Source: Chryseobacterium elymi
Lineage (GTDB): Bacteria > Bacteroidota > Bacteroidia > Flavobacteriales > Weeksellaceae
Reading direction: 5' to 3'
Length of the DNA: 64,000 nt
Assembly (NCBI RefSeq): GCF_003385495.1
Contig: NZ_QNUH01000008.1
Coordinates: 124,001 to 188,000 of the forward strand
Shown one piece after another: positions 1 to 8,474 of this stretch. How positions within the stretch are numbered: the stretch's first letter is position 1; every line of letters starts with the position of its first letter. Under the pieces are notes generated by a model. That model did not search any database. It worked only from the letters and a program-made list of their open reading frames with translations, and had not been told where the DNA came from. The position numbers and the translations under genes were made by a program.

Positions 1-1
1 A

Positions 2-148
2 GTAGGCGAAACCGGTGAGGAACATTTCGTTAACCAGCTCAATACCCAGATCTATTTTATCCGAAAGATAGACAATGTCTGGAAGATCTGGGACAACTAT
101 AATCCTGATGCAGGAAGACTCAACAGAAAAGTAGAAACAGATAAATGA
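2..148 (+). CDS. C-terminal end of an unidentified protein (partial)
   Basis: An open frame enters from the left edge and ends with TGA at 146-148, giving about 48 residues. It ends in a polar tail (residues reading NRKVETDK). The piece has a run of aromatic and charged residues (IYFIRKIDNVWKIWDNYN) but no motif I can assign. A clean hairpin terminator follows at once, which supports this being a real gene end. The function cannot be told from this fragment. Confidence 0.6.
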   Translation, partial: VGETGEEHFVNQLNTQIYFIRKIDNVWKIWDNYNPDAGRLNRKVETDK

Positions 149-149
149 A

Positions 150-177
150 GTAAGCCGTAGAAAATTCTACGGCTTAC
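150..177 (+). terminator. Intrinsic terminator after the left-edge gene
   Basis: Perfect 11-bp stem (GTAAGCCGTAG / CTACGGCTTAC) with a 6-nt loop, two bases after the stop codon of the partial gene. A T-rich stretch follows about 10 nt later. Confidence 0.75.
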
Positions 178-381
178 CTGTTTCGAAAATATTTTTTTTT
201 CACTTGTTCTTTGTATCTCAAAGATAGAGATCAAGTTTCGTTATAAGAAAACTTAAATATACTTAAATGAACTCTTTTTTAACTTTATGTTAACTATATT
301 CAAGGAATCCATTTCAATGCTTTCGCTATTTCTAAGATTTTTGTAATTTGCATACATAAAAATAAAAGTAAAAATAGAAAT

Positions 382-1512
382 ATGTCAACACTTACATTTG
401 CCGAAAAAATTGCTCAAGCTGAGAATTTTTTACCGATCAACGGTACAGATTACATTGAGTTTTATGTAGGAAATGCTAAACAGGCTGCCCATTATTACAA
501 AACCGCATTCGGTTTTCAGTCTGTAGCCTATGCAGGTCCTGAAACAGGAGTAAGAGATCGTGCTTCTTATGTTCTTCAACAAGGAAAAATAAGACTGGTA
601 TTAACAACAGGGCTTAAATCCGAATCTCCTATCAGTGAACATGTAAAAAAGCATGGCGACGGAGTGAAAATTTTGGCACTTTGGGTAGATGACGCTTACC
701 AGGCTTTCGAAGAAACGACCAAGAGAGGTGGGAAACCATATTTAGAGCCTGTAACTTTAACGGATGAGAACGGTGAGGTAAGAATGTCCGGAATTTATAC
801 GTACGGAGAAACCATCCATATGTTTATCGAAAGAAAAAACTACAAAGGTGCTTTCATGCCCGGATACGAAAAGTGGGAAAGCAATTATAACCCTGAAGAA
901 ACAGGTTTATTATACGTAGACCACTGTGTAGGAAATGTAGATTGGAACAGAATGATCCCTACTGTAGAATGGTACGAAAAAGTAATGGGCTTCGTAAACA
1001 TCCTATCTTTTGATGACAAGCAGATCAATACAGAATATTCTGCATTGATGTCTAAAGTAATGTCCAACGGAAACGGATTTGCGAAATTTCCGATCAATGA
1101 ACCTGCAGAAGGTAAAAAGAAATCTCAGGTAGAAGAATATCTTGATTTCTATGAAGGAGAAGGGGTACAGCATATCGCTGTGGCTACAAAAGATATCATT
1201 CATACTGTAACAGAATTAAAAAAACGGGGAGTAGAGTTTCTTTCAGCTCCACCAGAGGCTTACTATGATATGGTTCCTGAAAGAGTTGGCCATATTGATG
1301 AAGATCTTAAAAAATTACAGGACTTAGGCATCCTTATTGATCATGATGAAGAAGGATACTTGCTTCAGATCTTTACGAAGCCGGTAGAAGACCGTCCTAC
1401 TCTATTCTTCGAAATCATTGAAAGACACGGTGCACAGAGTTTTGGTGCCGGAAACTTCAAAGCATTGTTCGAAGCATTGGAAAGAGAGCAGGAAAGAAGA
1501 GGAAATCTTTAA
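382..1512 (+). CDS. hppD: 4-hydroxyphenylpyruvate dioxygenase
   Basis: Converts 4-hydroxyphenylpyruvate to homogentisate, the second step of tyrosine breakdown, in the cytoplasm. The 376-residue protein has two vicinal-oxygen-chelate halves. The Fe(II) ligands of the family are visible: H181 in VDHCVGN, H264 in GVQHIAV and E344 in LFFEIIERHG. The C-terminal gate helix GAGNFKALFEALE (about residues 355-367) is the family signature. Length is normal. Fumarylacetoacetase lies two genes downstream. Homogentisate dioxygenase, the intermediate step, is not in this window. The ATG at 382 is preceded by an A-rich leader, and a TAATTTG box near 350 is a near match to the flavobacterial -7 element. Confidence 0.97.
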   Translation: MSTLTFAEKIAQAENFLPINGTDYIEFYVGNAKQAAHYYKTAFGFQSVAYAGPETGVRDRASYVLQQGKIRLVLTTGLKSESPISEHVKKHGDGVKILALWVDDAYQAFEETTKRGGKPYLEPVTLTDENGEVRMSGIYTYGETIHMFIERKNYKGAFMPGYEKWESNYNPEETGLLYVDHCVGNVDWNRMIPTVEWYEKVMGFVNILSFDDKQINTEYSALMSKVMSNGNGFAKFPINEPAEGKKKSQVEEYLDFYEGEGVQHIAVATKDIIHTVTELKKRGVEFLSAPPEAYYDMVPERVGHIDEDLKKLQDLGILIDHDEEGYLLQIFTKPVEDRPTLFFEIIERHGAQSFGAGNFKALFEALEREQERRGNL

Positions 1513-1582
1513 TTTAAATATAGAATACTAAGTTTTGTCAGGATAAAGAGTCTTGGCAAAACTTTTTTTTAAAACACACATT

Positions 1583-2041
1583 ATGAGAAAATTTTTTATC
1601 GGGATTTTATTTTTTGGAACATTAGGGCTTAATGCTCAGTATGGCACCCTTAATGAAATTCTCAACCGGCTGGAAGAAAGAAAAGGTATCAATCAGCATC
1701 TTGAAAATGTAAATATTGACAATAAGAAATTCGTCTTCATTAAAGATGCAGAGGATCACACGGAAAGAGACTTTATTGTTATCAAAGGAAAAGAAGCTAC
1801 CTACGTAGAAGTTTTTGATGACAAAGCAACCGGAGAAAGCAGTTCAAACGTTTTTACAGGAGATATCATCAGGAAAAAAAATATTCTTTCTCTGAGAGCG
1901 GATAAACTTGAAAACAAGAAAGTTCCCATTCCTGTAACCAAAACTTTGTTGCTGACCAAGCAGGATAACATCCTCTATCTTATCGATGTGAATACCAAAG
2001 ACAGATGGATAGATGAAGCCTCTTATTCCAAAAAGAAATAA
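1583..2041 (+). CDS. Small secreted protein of unknown function
   Basis: 152 residues starting at the ATG at 1583. A longer reading from a TTG at 1553 is less likely because the signal peptide starts at 1583. Residues 1 to about 19 form a signal peptide (MRKFFIGILFFGTLGLNA, then Q). The rest is polar and lysine-rich with alternating beta-like stretches, and I recognise no domain. The gene sits between hppD and fahA, 70 bp after hppD, with no terminator between them, so it is probably co-transcribed with tyrosine-catabolism genes. Nothing in the sequence shows a role in that pathway. Confidence 0.8.
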   Translation: MRKFFIGILFFGTLGLNAQYGTLNEILNRLEERKGINQHLENVNIDNKKFVFIKDAEDHTERDFIVIKGKEATYVEVFDDKATGESSSNVFTGDIIRKKNILSLRADKLENKKVPIPVTKTLLLTKQDNILYLIDVNTKDRWIDEASYSKKK

Positions 2042-2114
2042 TCCCAACAGAAAATCAGATAGCAGATATTTTATGGATTTGCTGTCTTACCATTAATTTA
2101 ATTCCAAAAAAATT

Positions 2115-3362
2115 ATGAAATCATTTGTAGAATATTCTTCGGATTCAGACTTTTCTATACATAATATTCCTTTCGGAGTAGCAGTTTTTAATAAAGAATA
2201 TATCGGATGCTGTACCAGAATCGGGGATCAGGTCGTTGATCTTGCCACTCTTTATGATCTTGGATATTTTGAAAATATTGAAGGATTGGATGATAATGTT
2301 TTTGAAGCCTACACCATCAACGAGTTTATTGAACTGGGGAAACCTGTAACGAATGTAGTACGTACCAGAATTCAGGAACTTCTACAGGAAGGCTCCATCC
2401 TCTCAAAAGACGAAAAAACCATTGCAGATGCCTTCTATGACCTTGATAAAGTAAAAATGATGATGCCTGTGCACATCCCGAATTACACGGATTTTTACAG
2501 CAGCATTGAGCATGCAACGAACGTTGGAAAAATGTTTCGTGACCCTGCCAATGCACTGCTTCCAAACTGGAAACATCTTCCGGTAGGCTATCATGGAAGA
2601 GCTTCATCCATAGTTGTTTCAGGAACAGAAATTAACCGTCCGAAAGGTCAGACAAAACCTGCAGACGCTGAAAAACCTGTTTTCGGACCAAGCAAGCAGC
2701 TTGACTTTGAACTGGAAATGGCCTTTATTCTTAACAGAAACTCAGAAATGGGTGAAAGCATTTCTACAAAGGATGCTGAAGAAGCGATCTTCGGAATGGT
2801 AGTATTTAACGACTGGTCTGCAAGAGATATCCAGGCATGGGAATATGTTCCGCTGGGACCTTTCCTTGGTAAAAACTTCGGTTCGTCTATCTCTCCGTGG
2901 GTAGTTACCCTTGAAGCACTGGAACCTTTCAGAACATCTTCTCCAAAGCAGGACCCTGACGTTTTAGACTATTTAAAGTTTGAGGGTGATAAAAATTACG
3001 ATATCAATCTTGAAGTGTATTTACAACCTGAAAACGGTGAAGAAAACCTGATTTCAGAAAGTAATTATAAGTTCATGTACTGGAATATGACTCAGCAATT
3101 AGCACATCATACAGTAAACGGATGTAATGTAGAAGTTGGAGATTTATATGCCAGCGGAACCATCTCAGGAAGCGATCCAAAATCTTTCGGATCTATGCTG
3201 GAACTGACCTGGAGAGGGCAAAATCCTATACAATTAAAAGACGGTCAGGAAAGAAAATTCATTGAAGATAACGATACCGTTACCATGAAAGCCTGGGCTG
3301 AAAAAGATGGTATAAGAGTAGGTTTCGGTGAAGTTTCCGGTAAAATTATTCCAACTACTTAA
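2115..3362 (+). CDS. fahA: Fumarylacetoacetase
   Basis: Hydrolyses fumarylacetoacetate to fumarate and acetoacetate, the last step of tyrosine breakdown. The 415-residue length fits the family. An N-terminal SH3-like part is followed by the FAH fold. Metal-binding carboxylates are visible in FELEMAF (about residues 198-204) and in FNDWSARDIQAWEYVPLGPF, the strongest family block. GYHGRASSIVVSG around residues 158-170 is also typical. The gene follows hppD and the small secreted ORF in the same direction. The run ends before an inverted-repeat-flanked GxxExxY gene. Confidence 0.97.
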   Translation: MKSFVEYSSDSDFSIHNIPFGVAVFNKEYIGCCTRIGDQVVDLATLYDLGYFENIEGLDDNVFEAYTINEFIELGKPVTNVVRTRIQELLQEGSILSKDEKTIADAFYDLDKVKMMMPVHIPNYTDFYSSIEHATNVGKMFRDPANALLPNWKHLPVGYHGRASSIVVSGTEINRPKGQTKPADAEKPVFGPSKQLDFELEMAFILNRNSEMGESISTKDAEEAIFGMVVFNDWSARDIQAWEYVPLGPFLGKNFGSSISPWVVTLEALEPFRTSSPKQDPDVLDYLKFEGDKNYDINLEVYLQPENGEENLISESNYKFMYWNMTQQLAHHTVNGCNVEVGDLYASGTISGSDPKSFGSMLELTWRGQNPIQLKDGQERKFIEDNDTVTMKAWAEKDGIRVGFGEVSGKIIPTT

Positions 3363-3425
3363 TATCTATTTTAAATTAAACACTTTAGTTTTAAATAAGT
3401 TACATAATAATGGGAAATTTAAGTT

Positions 3426-3456
3426 CACTTTAGTTTTTGAAAATCGTAGATTTTCA
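3426..3456. repeat. Left inverted repeat of the GxxExxY unit
   Basis: The left end of a pair of long inverted copies. The core 3434-3456 is perfectly repeated in inverse at 3885-3907. Each copy is itself a palindrome (GAAAATC, 3-nt loop, GATTTTC). The outer few bases (CACTTTAG at 3426-3433) also match the right end with one substitution and one indel. Confidence 0.85.
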
Positions 3457-3473
3457 CTGATGTTTCTACACTT

Positions 3474-3887
3474 ATGATTACACAAAAAATAATCAACGAG
3501 CTTTCTTATAAAGTTGTTGGAGCTTGTATAGAGGTCCACAAACTGGCAGGTCCTGGTTTATATGAAGATGTGTATCACCAATGTTTAGAAAAAGAATTTA
3601 ATTTGTTAGGTTTAAAATACCAAAGTGAACTTGAAATTCCATTTATCTATAAAGGGAAGCTTATAGATTGTAAATTGAAATGTGATTTTCTCATTGAAGA
3701 TTTAATTGTCCTGGAATTAAAATCTACTTCCGAAATTCATCAGATTCATAAGGCTCAAACGATGAACTATATGAACCTTCTAAAAGCACCTCGTTCAATA
3801 CTGGTCAATTTTAATGTTACTAACCTCTATCATGAAGGTTGTGAGTTATTTGCGGCTAAATCTTTTAAGGATCTTCCAAAAGAATGA
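3474..3887 (+). CDS. GxxExxY protein (PD-(D/E)XK nuclease-like fold)
   Basis: 137 residues. The eponymous motif is visible as GACIEVHKLAGPGLYEDVYHQCLEKEF: GPGLYEDVY carries the G-x-x-E-x-x-Y pattern. The later D70 in CDFLIEDLIVLELKS and the ELK triad resemble the PD-(D/E)XK nuclease core (D...ExK). The biological role of the family is not known to me. It splits the fahA and flavin reductase genes, and both its flanks carry inverted copies of one palindrome; the stop codon lies inside the right copy. This arrangement suggests a self-contained cassette. No transposase is present. Confidence 0.85.
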   Translation: MITQKIINELSYKVVGACIEVHKLAGPGLYEDVYHQCLEKEFNLLGLKYQSELEIPFIYKGKLIDCKLKCDFLIEDLIVLELKSTSEIHQIHKAQTMNYMNLLKAPRSILVNFNVTNLYHEGCELFAAKSFKDLPKE

Positions 3888-3916
3888 AAATCTACGATTT
3901 TCAAAAAGCTGAAGTG
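3885..3916. repeat. Right inverted repeat of the GxxExxY unit
   Basis: Inverted copy of 3426-3456. The first base is the T of the GxxExxY stop codon (TGA 3885-3887). The 23-bp core 3885-3907 is an exact reverse complement of 3434-3456. Its own hairpin (GAAAATC/GATTTTC) could also act as a terminator for the gene. Confidence 0.85.
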
Positions 3917-3973
3917 CTCTTATAAAGCATAAGCCGAAAAACTAAATTAACTTAAGTGTTAAATAAAAAAACA

Positions 3974-4795
3974 ATGAAAACAGTAATACCCTCCGAATTA
4001 TCCCCCGTACAGCTTCAGACTATCATGCAGACCGCCGTGTCTCCGCGTCCGATTGCTCTGGCCTCTACAATAGATAAAAACGGAATCATCAATTTATCTC
4101 CGTTTAGCTTTTTTAATATGTTTAGTACAGTTCCGCCCGTGTTGATTTTTTCACCATCAAGGAGAGTACGAGACAATACCACTAAACATACCCTGGAAAA
4201 TGTTCTGGAAGTTCCTGAAGTAGTAATTGGAACGGTGAATTTTCCTATAGTACAGCAAATATCTCTGGCTTCTACAGAGTATGAAACCGGAGTTAATGAA
4301 TTTATTAAATCCGGTCTGACTATGAAAGATGCAGATCTGGTACAGCCCAAACTGATTGAAGAATGTCCTGTCAACTTTGAATGTAAAGTTTTAGAAGTGA
4401 AATCTCTGGGAGATCAGGGCGGTGCAGGAAATCTTGTGATCTGTGAGGTTCAGAAAATCCACATCCGGGAAGAATATCTGAATGAAGCTGGAAATTTAAA
4501 TCAGCAAAAGCTTGATATGGTAGCCCGTCTAGGAGGAAACTGGTATTCCAGAAGCAATGAGAACAGTCTTTTTGAGGTTCCGAAACCTTTGGTAACAAAA
4601 GGAATCGGGTTTGATCTTCTGCCCGATTCTATTAAGTACAGTAAAGTATTTACAGGAAATGATCTGGGAATGCTTGCCAATGTAGAAATACTGCCTGCAG
4701 GAGATTTCCATGCAGATGAGAATGTTCATATAAACGCTCAAAAATTACTGTTGGAAAGCAGAATCGAAGAAGCCTGGACACTTTTAACAATATAA
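3974..4795 (+). CDS. Flavin reductase-like FMN-binding split-barrel protein
   Basis: 273 residues from the ATG at 3974; a GTG six codons upstream is a weaker alternative. The N-terminal region (SPRPIALASTIDKNGIINLSPFSFFN, about residues 22-47) and the block LASTEYETGVNEFIKSGL are typical of the flavin reductase-like domain that binds FMN. Related flavobacterial genes often lie beside homogentisate and tyrosine catabolism genes, which fits the position after hppD and fahA. The exact substrate is not evident, and supply of reduced flavin or a role in aromatic degradation is inference. A terminator follows at 4809. Confidence 0.85.
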   Translation: MKTVIPSELSPVQLQTIMQTAVSPRPIALASTIDKNGIINLSPFSFFNMFSTVPPVLIFSPSRRVRDNTTKHTLENVLEVPEVVIGTVNFPIVQQISLASTEYETGVNEFIKSGLTMKDADLVQPKLIEECPVNFECKVLEVKSLGDQGGAGNLVICEVQKIHIREEYLNEAGNLNQQKLDMVARLGGNWYSRSNENSLFEVPKPLVTKGIGFDLLPDSIKYSKVFTGNDLGMLANVEILPAGDFHADENVHINAQKLLLESRIEEAWTLLTI

Positions 4796-4808
4796 TATTC
4801 AACAAAAT

Positions 4809-4833
4809 AAAACCAGTCTGATAAGGCTGGTTT
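4809..4833 (+). terminator. Terminator after the flavin reductase gene
   Basis: Stem AACCAGTCT / AGGCTGGTT with one G-U pair, followed directly by a run of six T. The gap to 5055 after it holds nothing else I can support. Confidence 0.8.
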
Positions 4834-5055
4834 TTTATTTATTTCTTCATTGTAAAATTAAATTTCTAAATAGCTCATTTCAAATAAAACCCATACAAAT
4901 TTTTAAACTTGGGTTAATAATCTCTCACTGGTTGCACAGATTTATATCTGTTGGGATCTTATTTGATTGAGAATAAGAAAATTCTTGTACATAATTTTGT
5001 TTATCCTTGCGTTTTTTAATACTATCACAAATTCAGGTATATTGTTTAGCCTGTT

Positions 5056-5898
5056 TTACTTCATATTTTTATTGAAAAAATCGATGCATTTTTCTATAAC
5101 AATATTCAGGCTGTGAGGAAGGACTTTTTCAGTCCATGGCTCTTTTGATCCGAACGTATGATCCGCATTTTCAACCAGGAACAATTCTGAGTTCGGATTG
5201 AGAATGTGAAGGTGTTCCGCATTTTTAACACTTACACTTTCATCATTAGTTCCATGGATGATCAGCACAAAAGCTTTGGCCATTTCCGTAGCTCTTTCCA
5301 CATCAAAACGGAGAACATTTTTTTCAAAATCTTCATAAAACTGGTAATAATGAGGCATTTCCTGTTTTGTTCTTCCGTTCAGTACATAATATACACCTTC
5401 CTTTTTCCAGTTCTCAAGAGCTTCATCCTCCGGAAATCGTTCTAGCGTATCTACACTTGCTAGAGTAATCAGCCCATTGATTCTTTCATCTTCAAATGTT
5501 TTAATAATGGAAATCCCTCCTCCTCTACTGTGTCCTATCAGGATTATCCTTTGGTCATCCACATGCGGGTTTTTCACAAAATGGTTGATCACAACACCGA
5601 GATCGGAAAGTTCTTTCGAATAATTATTGTTACCAAAGGCTTCCAGATCACTAAAATTGTGAGGATCTTCAACTGTGGTTCCGTTATGGGATGAATTGAA
5701 TTTTACAAAGAAAAAGCCCGCCTCAGCAAATTTTTCCGCCATCAGATTCCAGGCTCCCCAGTCTTTATACCCTTTATAACCATGAACAAAGATAACTAAA
5801 GGCAGTTTTTTATCAGTATCAGGATAAATGGCATCGGCGAGAAAATCCCTGGTTTCTGCATTCTCAAGTTTTATATTAAGGTCTTTTATCAATTCCAT
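5056..5898 (-). CDS. Alpha/beta hydrolase
   Basis: 280 residues, cytoplasmic (no signal peptide). The fold is shown by the oxyanion strand VIFVHGYKG (about 35-43), the nucleophile elbow GHSRGG with S124, the acid D218 in HGTNDES and the histidine H246 in NADHTFG. The family includes dienelactone-hydrolase-like and acyl-peptidase-like enzymes, and the substrate cannot be read from the sequence. The ATG at 5898 is divergent from the HipA-like gene, with 147 bp between them. It is convergent with the flavin reductase gene. Confidence 0.88.
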   Translation of the reverse strand: MELIKDLNIKLENAETRDFLADAIYPDTDKKLPLVIFVHGYKGYKDWGAWNLMAEKFAEAGFFFVKFNSSHNGTTVEDPHNFSDLEAFGNNNYSKELSDLGVVINHFVKNPHVDDQRIILIGHSRGGGISIIKTFEDERINGLITLASVDTLERFPEDEALENWKKEGVYYVLNGRTKQEMPHYYQFYEDFEKNVLRFDVERATEMAKAFVLIIHGTNDESVSVKNAEHLHILNPNSELFLVENADHTFGSKEPWTEKVLPHSLNIVIEKCIDFFNKNMK

Positions 5899-6033
5899 AT
5901 GAAATTTACTTATAATTCTTAAACAACAATGCTATCTACAGTATTCACTTTAACCGAAATATAATAAAAAAATTTTAGCTGGAAAAGTTAACCCTCTGCA
6001 CCGGAATTCATTAAATAGTTATAAAAATAACCT

Positions 6034-6041
6034 TATTTTTG
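6034..6041 (+). promoter_or_regulatory. -7 box of the HipA-like gene, close to the start codon
   Basis: TATTTTTG fits TAnnTTTG exactly and ends only 4 nt before the ATG at 6046. A transcript from it would start at or just before the A of the start codon, so the mRNA would be leaderless or nearly so. Confidence 0.5.
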
Positions 6042-6045
6042 CGGT

Positions 6046-6819
6046 ATGCTGGATTTAAGAACGGTAACCGTTACACGCTACATCCTGCCTTTAAGGGAAG
6101 GCGGATCTCTTCCTGCTTTGGCAGAAGCTGATGATGATTTTAAATATGTACTGAAATTCCGGGGCGCAGGCCACGGAGTAAAGATGCTGATCTCCGAACT
6201 TTTGGGCGGCAAGATCACGGAAGCTTTGGGTCTCAGAATTCCCGAACTCGTATTTGTCAATCTAGATGTTGATTTTGGTCGGACGGAAGCTGATGAGGAA
6301 ATTCAGGATTTACTGAAATTTTCAGAAGGCCTGAATCTCGGTCTGCATTATCTTTCGGGTTCTATCACTTATGATCCGGGAGTAAAGGTAGATCCTCTCC
6401 TGGCTTCAAAAATTGTATGGCTGGATGCCTTCATTACGAATATTGACCGTACTTTTAAAAACACCAACCTCCTGATGTGGCATAAAGAGCTTTGGGTCAT
6501 CGACAATGGAGCTTCATTTTATTTCCATCATTCGTGGCAGAATTTTGATACAGCTGCAAAAACTCCATTCAAATACGTGAAGGACCATGTACTGCTCCCA
6601 AAAGCAAAAATGCTGGATGAAGCTGATCGTTTTGCCCATGAAGTACTTAATGATCAACTGTTCAGGGAAATTGTCAATTTAATTCCTGAGGACTGGCTTC
6701 ACTGGGATGACGCCGATGAAACTCCTGAAGAAATCCGTGAGATCTACTTCCAGTTCCTGAAAACCAGGTTAGAAAATTCTCAAATCTTTGTAAACGAAGC
6801 TAAAAATGCAAGAGGATAA
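6046..6819 (+). CDS. HipA-like kinase-fold protein
   Basis: 257 residues. A lysine in YVLKFRGAGHG (K37) could serve as the ATP-binding lysine. WLDAFITNIDRTFKNTNLL (about 125-143) resembles the HipA catalytic loop (N132, D134, N139), and WVIDNGASFYF (D153) the metal-binding DN/DFG-like segment. It is far shorter than E. coli HipA (440 residues) and lacks the N-terminal HipA subdomain. The last 14 nt overlap the start of the DUF3037 gene, so the two proteins are translationally coupled. No HipB-like DNA-binding partner is adjacent. A kinase acting with DUF3037 is inference. Confidence 0.75.
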   Translation: MLDLRTVTVTRYILPLREGGSLPALAEADDDFKYVLKFRGAGHGVKMLISELLGGKITEALGLRIPELVFVNLDVDFGRTEADEEIQDLLKFSEGLNLGLHYLSGSITYDPGVKVDPLLASKIVWLDAFITNIDRTFKNTNLLMWHKELWVIDNGASFYFHHSWQNFDTAAKTPFKYVKDHVLLPKAKMLDEADRFAHEVLNDQLFREIVNLIPEDWLHWDDADETPEEIREIYFQFLKTRLENSQIFVNEAKNARG

Positions 6820-7189
6820 AATATACGAATACGCTGTAATACGCCTGGTACCGAAAGTTGAGAGAGAGGAATTTTTCAATATAGGCCTTCTGATGTTTTC
6901 CAAAAAGGAAAAGTTTATCCGTATGGAGTTTTACTTATGTCCCGATAAATTCAGGCTGATGCATAGCAAACTGGATTATGATGATATTATCCGGAATCTT
7001 GAAAGCTTTCAAAAAATTGCCAACGGAGATAAGGAAGGGGGGCCTATAGCTCTGATGGATGTTCCGGAACGTTTCCGATGGCTGACCGCTGTAAGAAGCT
7101 CTTCTGTTCAGACATCCAGGCCTCATCCCGGCAAATCCAAAGACTTGGAAAAGACATTTGGTAAACTTTTTGAGGAGTTAGTAAAATAA
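6806..7189 (+). CDS. DUF3037 family protein, partner of the HipA-like kinase
   Basis: 127 residues. The N-terminal block YEYAVIRLVPKVEREEFFNIGLLMF (about 7-31) is the recognisable DUF3037 signature, and RFRWLTAVRSSSVQTSRPHPG matches its C-terminal part. The function of DUF3037 is unknown. It begins inside the last codons of the HipA-like gene (14-nt overlap), which implies joint regulation and perhaps a physical complex. No signal peptide or membrane segment is seen. Confidence 0.8.
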   Translation: MQEDKIYEYAVIRLVPKVEREEFFNIGLLMFSKKEKFIRMEFYLCPDKFRLMHSKLDYDDIIRNLESFQKIANGDKEGGPIALMDVPERFRWLTAVRSSSVQTSRPHPGKSKDLEKTFGKLFEELVK

Positions 7190-7211
7190 CACTCCACACA
7201 AAAAGTATTCT

Positions 7212-8234
7212 ATGAAATCATCAATAAACAACATATCAATCTACAGGTTTTTCATAAACCTGTTTTTTGTTTTCTCCTTAGGTTTATCTAATTTAAGTTA
7301 TTCACAAAACCAACCTGAATCAAATTCTACAAAAAGCAGTCTTCTCCCGGAAATATCATCAGTCTCAGAAAATATTGTTTATAAAACCAATGCAAAAGGA
7401 AATCCTGTTTCACTAGACCTCTATACTCCCAAAACTGTTTCAGACGACAAAATGCCCGTCGTCGTCTATGTACATGGAGGAGCATGGGTAAAAGGCGATA
7501 AAACCATCAGAGATGAAAGCTATATTGAAACATTCATTTCAAAGCTTCTGGATAAAAAATATGCGGTAATCAGTATCAATTATACGCTTCTTAATGACAG
7601 CATTCATTTCCCGATTCCTTTAGAAGATACTAAAGATGCAGTAAGATGGATAAGGAAAAATGCAGCAAAATATAAATTCGATTCGAACAATATTGGTTTT
7701 TTTGGAGCTTCATCAGGAGCACACCTCTCAATGCTCGCAGCCTATACACCGGACAATGAGTTTACAGGAAGCCCTGAACTTTCTTCTTACTCTGCAAAAG
7801 TAAATTATGTAGTAGATCATTATGGACCTGCTGATATAAACAAACTGCTTCATACACGACTGGGAAAAGTGCCTGTCTTTTTTTTCGGACTGGCAGCAAA
7901 AAAAATTGTGGATCTCAGAACGGATCTGGTAAGAGGATTATCCGGTTATGACATCAAAAAAGAGAAAAGAAAAGTCATAGACTATTTCAAGAAAATTTCT
8001 CCCATAAGCTATGTTTCAGAAGGTGTTCCTACGTTGATTGTGCAGGGAAATAAAGATAAGGTAGTTCCTATGAAACAGTCCAGAAAGCTTCACAGAAAAC
8101 TCAGAAGAGAAAACATTCAGAATAACCTGATCATTGTAAAAAACGGGACACATGGTTTCGGAACGACAGATAAAGCTTATATGGACAGGCTTACTGACAA
8201 GATGGTAGATTTTATCATTTCTCAAACAAAATAA
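7212..8234 (+). CDS. Secreted alpha/beta hydrolase (esterase/lipase, BD-FAE-like)
   Basis: 340 residues with a signal peptide (about 1-31, ending SYSQ). The esterase pattern is complete: HGGAWVKGD (88-96) gives the oxyanion hole, GASSGAH the nucleophile S167, GNKDKVVP the acid and NGTHGFG the histidine. The start is 22 bp after the DUF3037 stop, so read-through is possible, although the function looks unrelated. Candidate substrates are short acyl esters on carbohydrates or lipids; this is inference from the family. The 240-bp gap after it holds one isolated TACATTTG box near 8331 and the hairpin at 8401. Confidence 0.88.
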   Translation: MKSSINNISIYRFFINLFFVFSLGLSNLSYSQNQPESNSTKSSLLPEISSVSENIVYKTNAKGNPVSLDLYTPKTVSDDKMPVVVYVHGGAWVKGDKTIRDESYIETFISKLLDKKYAVISINYTLLNDSIHFPIPLEDTKDAVRWIRKNAAKYKFDSNNIGFFGASSGAHLSMLAAYTPDNEFTGSPELSSYSAKVNYVVDHYGPADINKLLHTRLGKVPVFFFGLAAKKIVDLRTDLVRGLSGYDIKKEKRKVIDYFKKISPISYVSEGVPTLIVQGNKDKVVPMKQSRKLHRKLRRENIQNNLIIVKNGTHGFGTTDKAYMDRLTDKMVDFIISQTK

Positions 8235-8400
8235 TATACAAGTTACGATATGAGAACAACCAATAAATATTTAAAATCAACATAATAACTTTTAATCTAA
8301 GCACATTCAGAACTTCTACAACCTGAGTTTTACATTTGGCAGATACAGTAGAGTTTGCAGGAAATACAGCATTCTTTTAGGCTTTGAGAAGGTAAAATAT

Positions 8401-8428
8401 AAAACGGACCCCAAATGGAACCCGTTTT
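8401..8428 (-). terminator. Hairpin after the helicase gene
   Basis: Outer stem AAAACGG / CCGTTTT (7 bp) around a 14-nt, partly pairing interior, 47 bp beyond the stop of the minus-strand helicase gene. T-rich sequence follows on the minus strand. Confidence 0.45.
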
Positions 8429-8474
8429 AAATTTAAACTATGATAATCAGCTTTTTTGCTTAAAAAATGTATTA

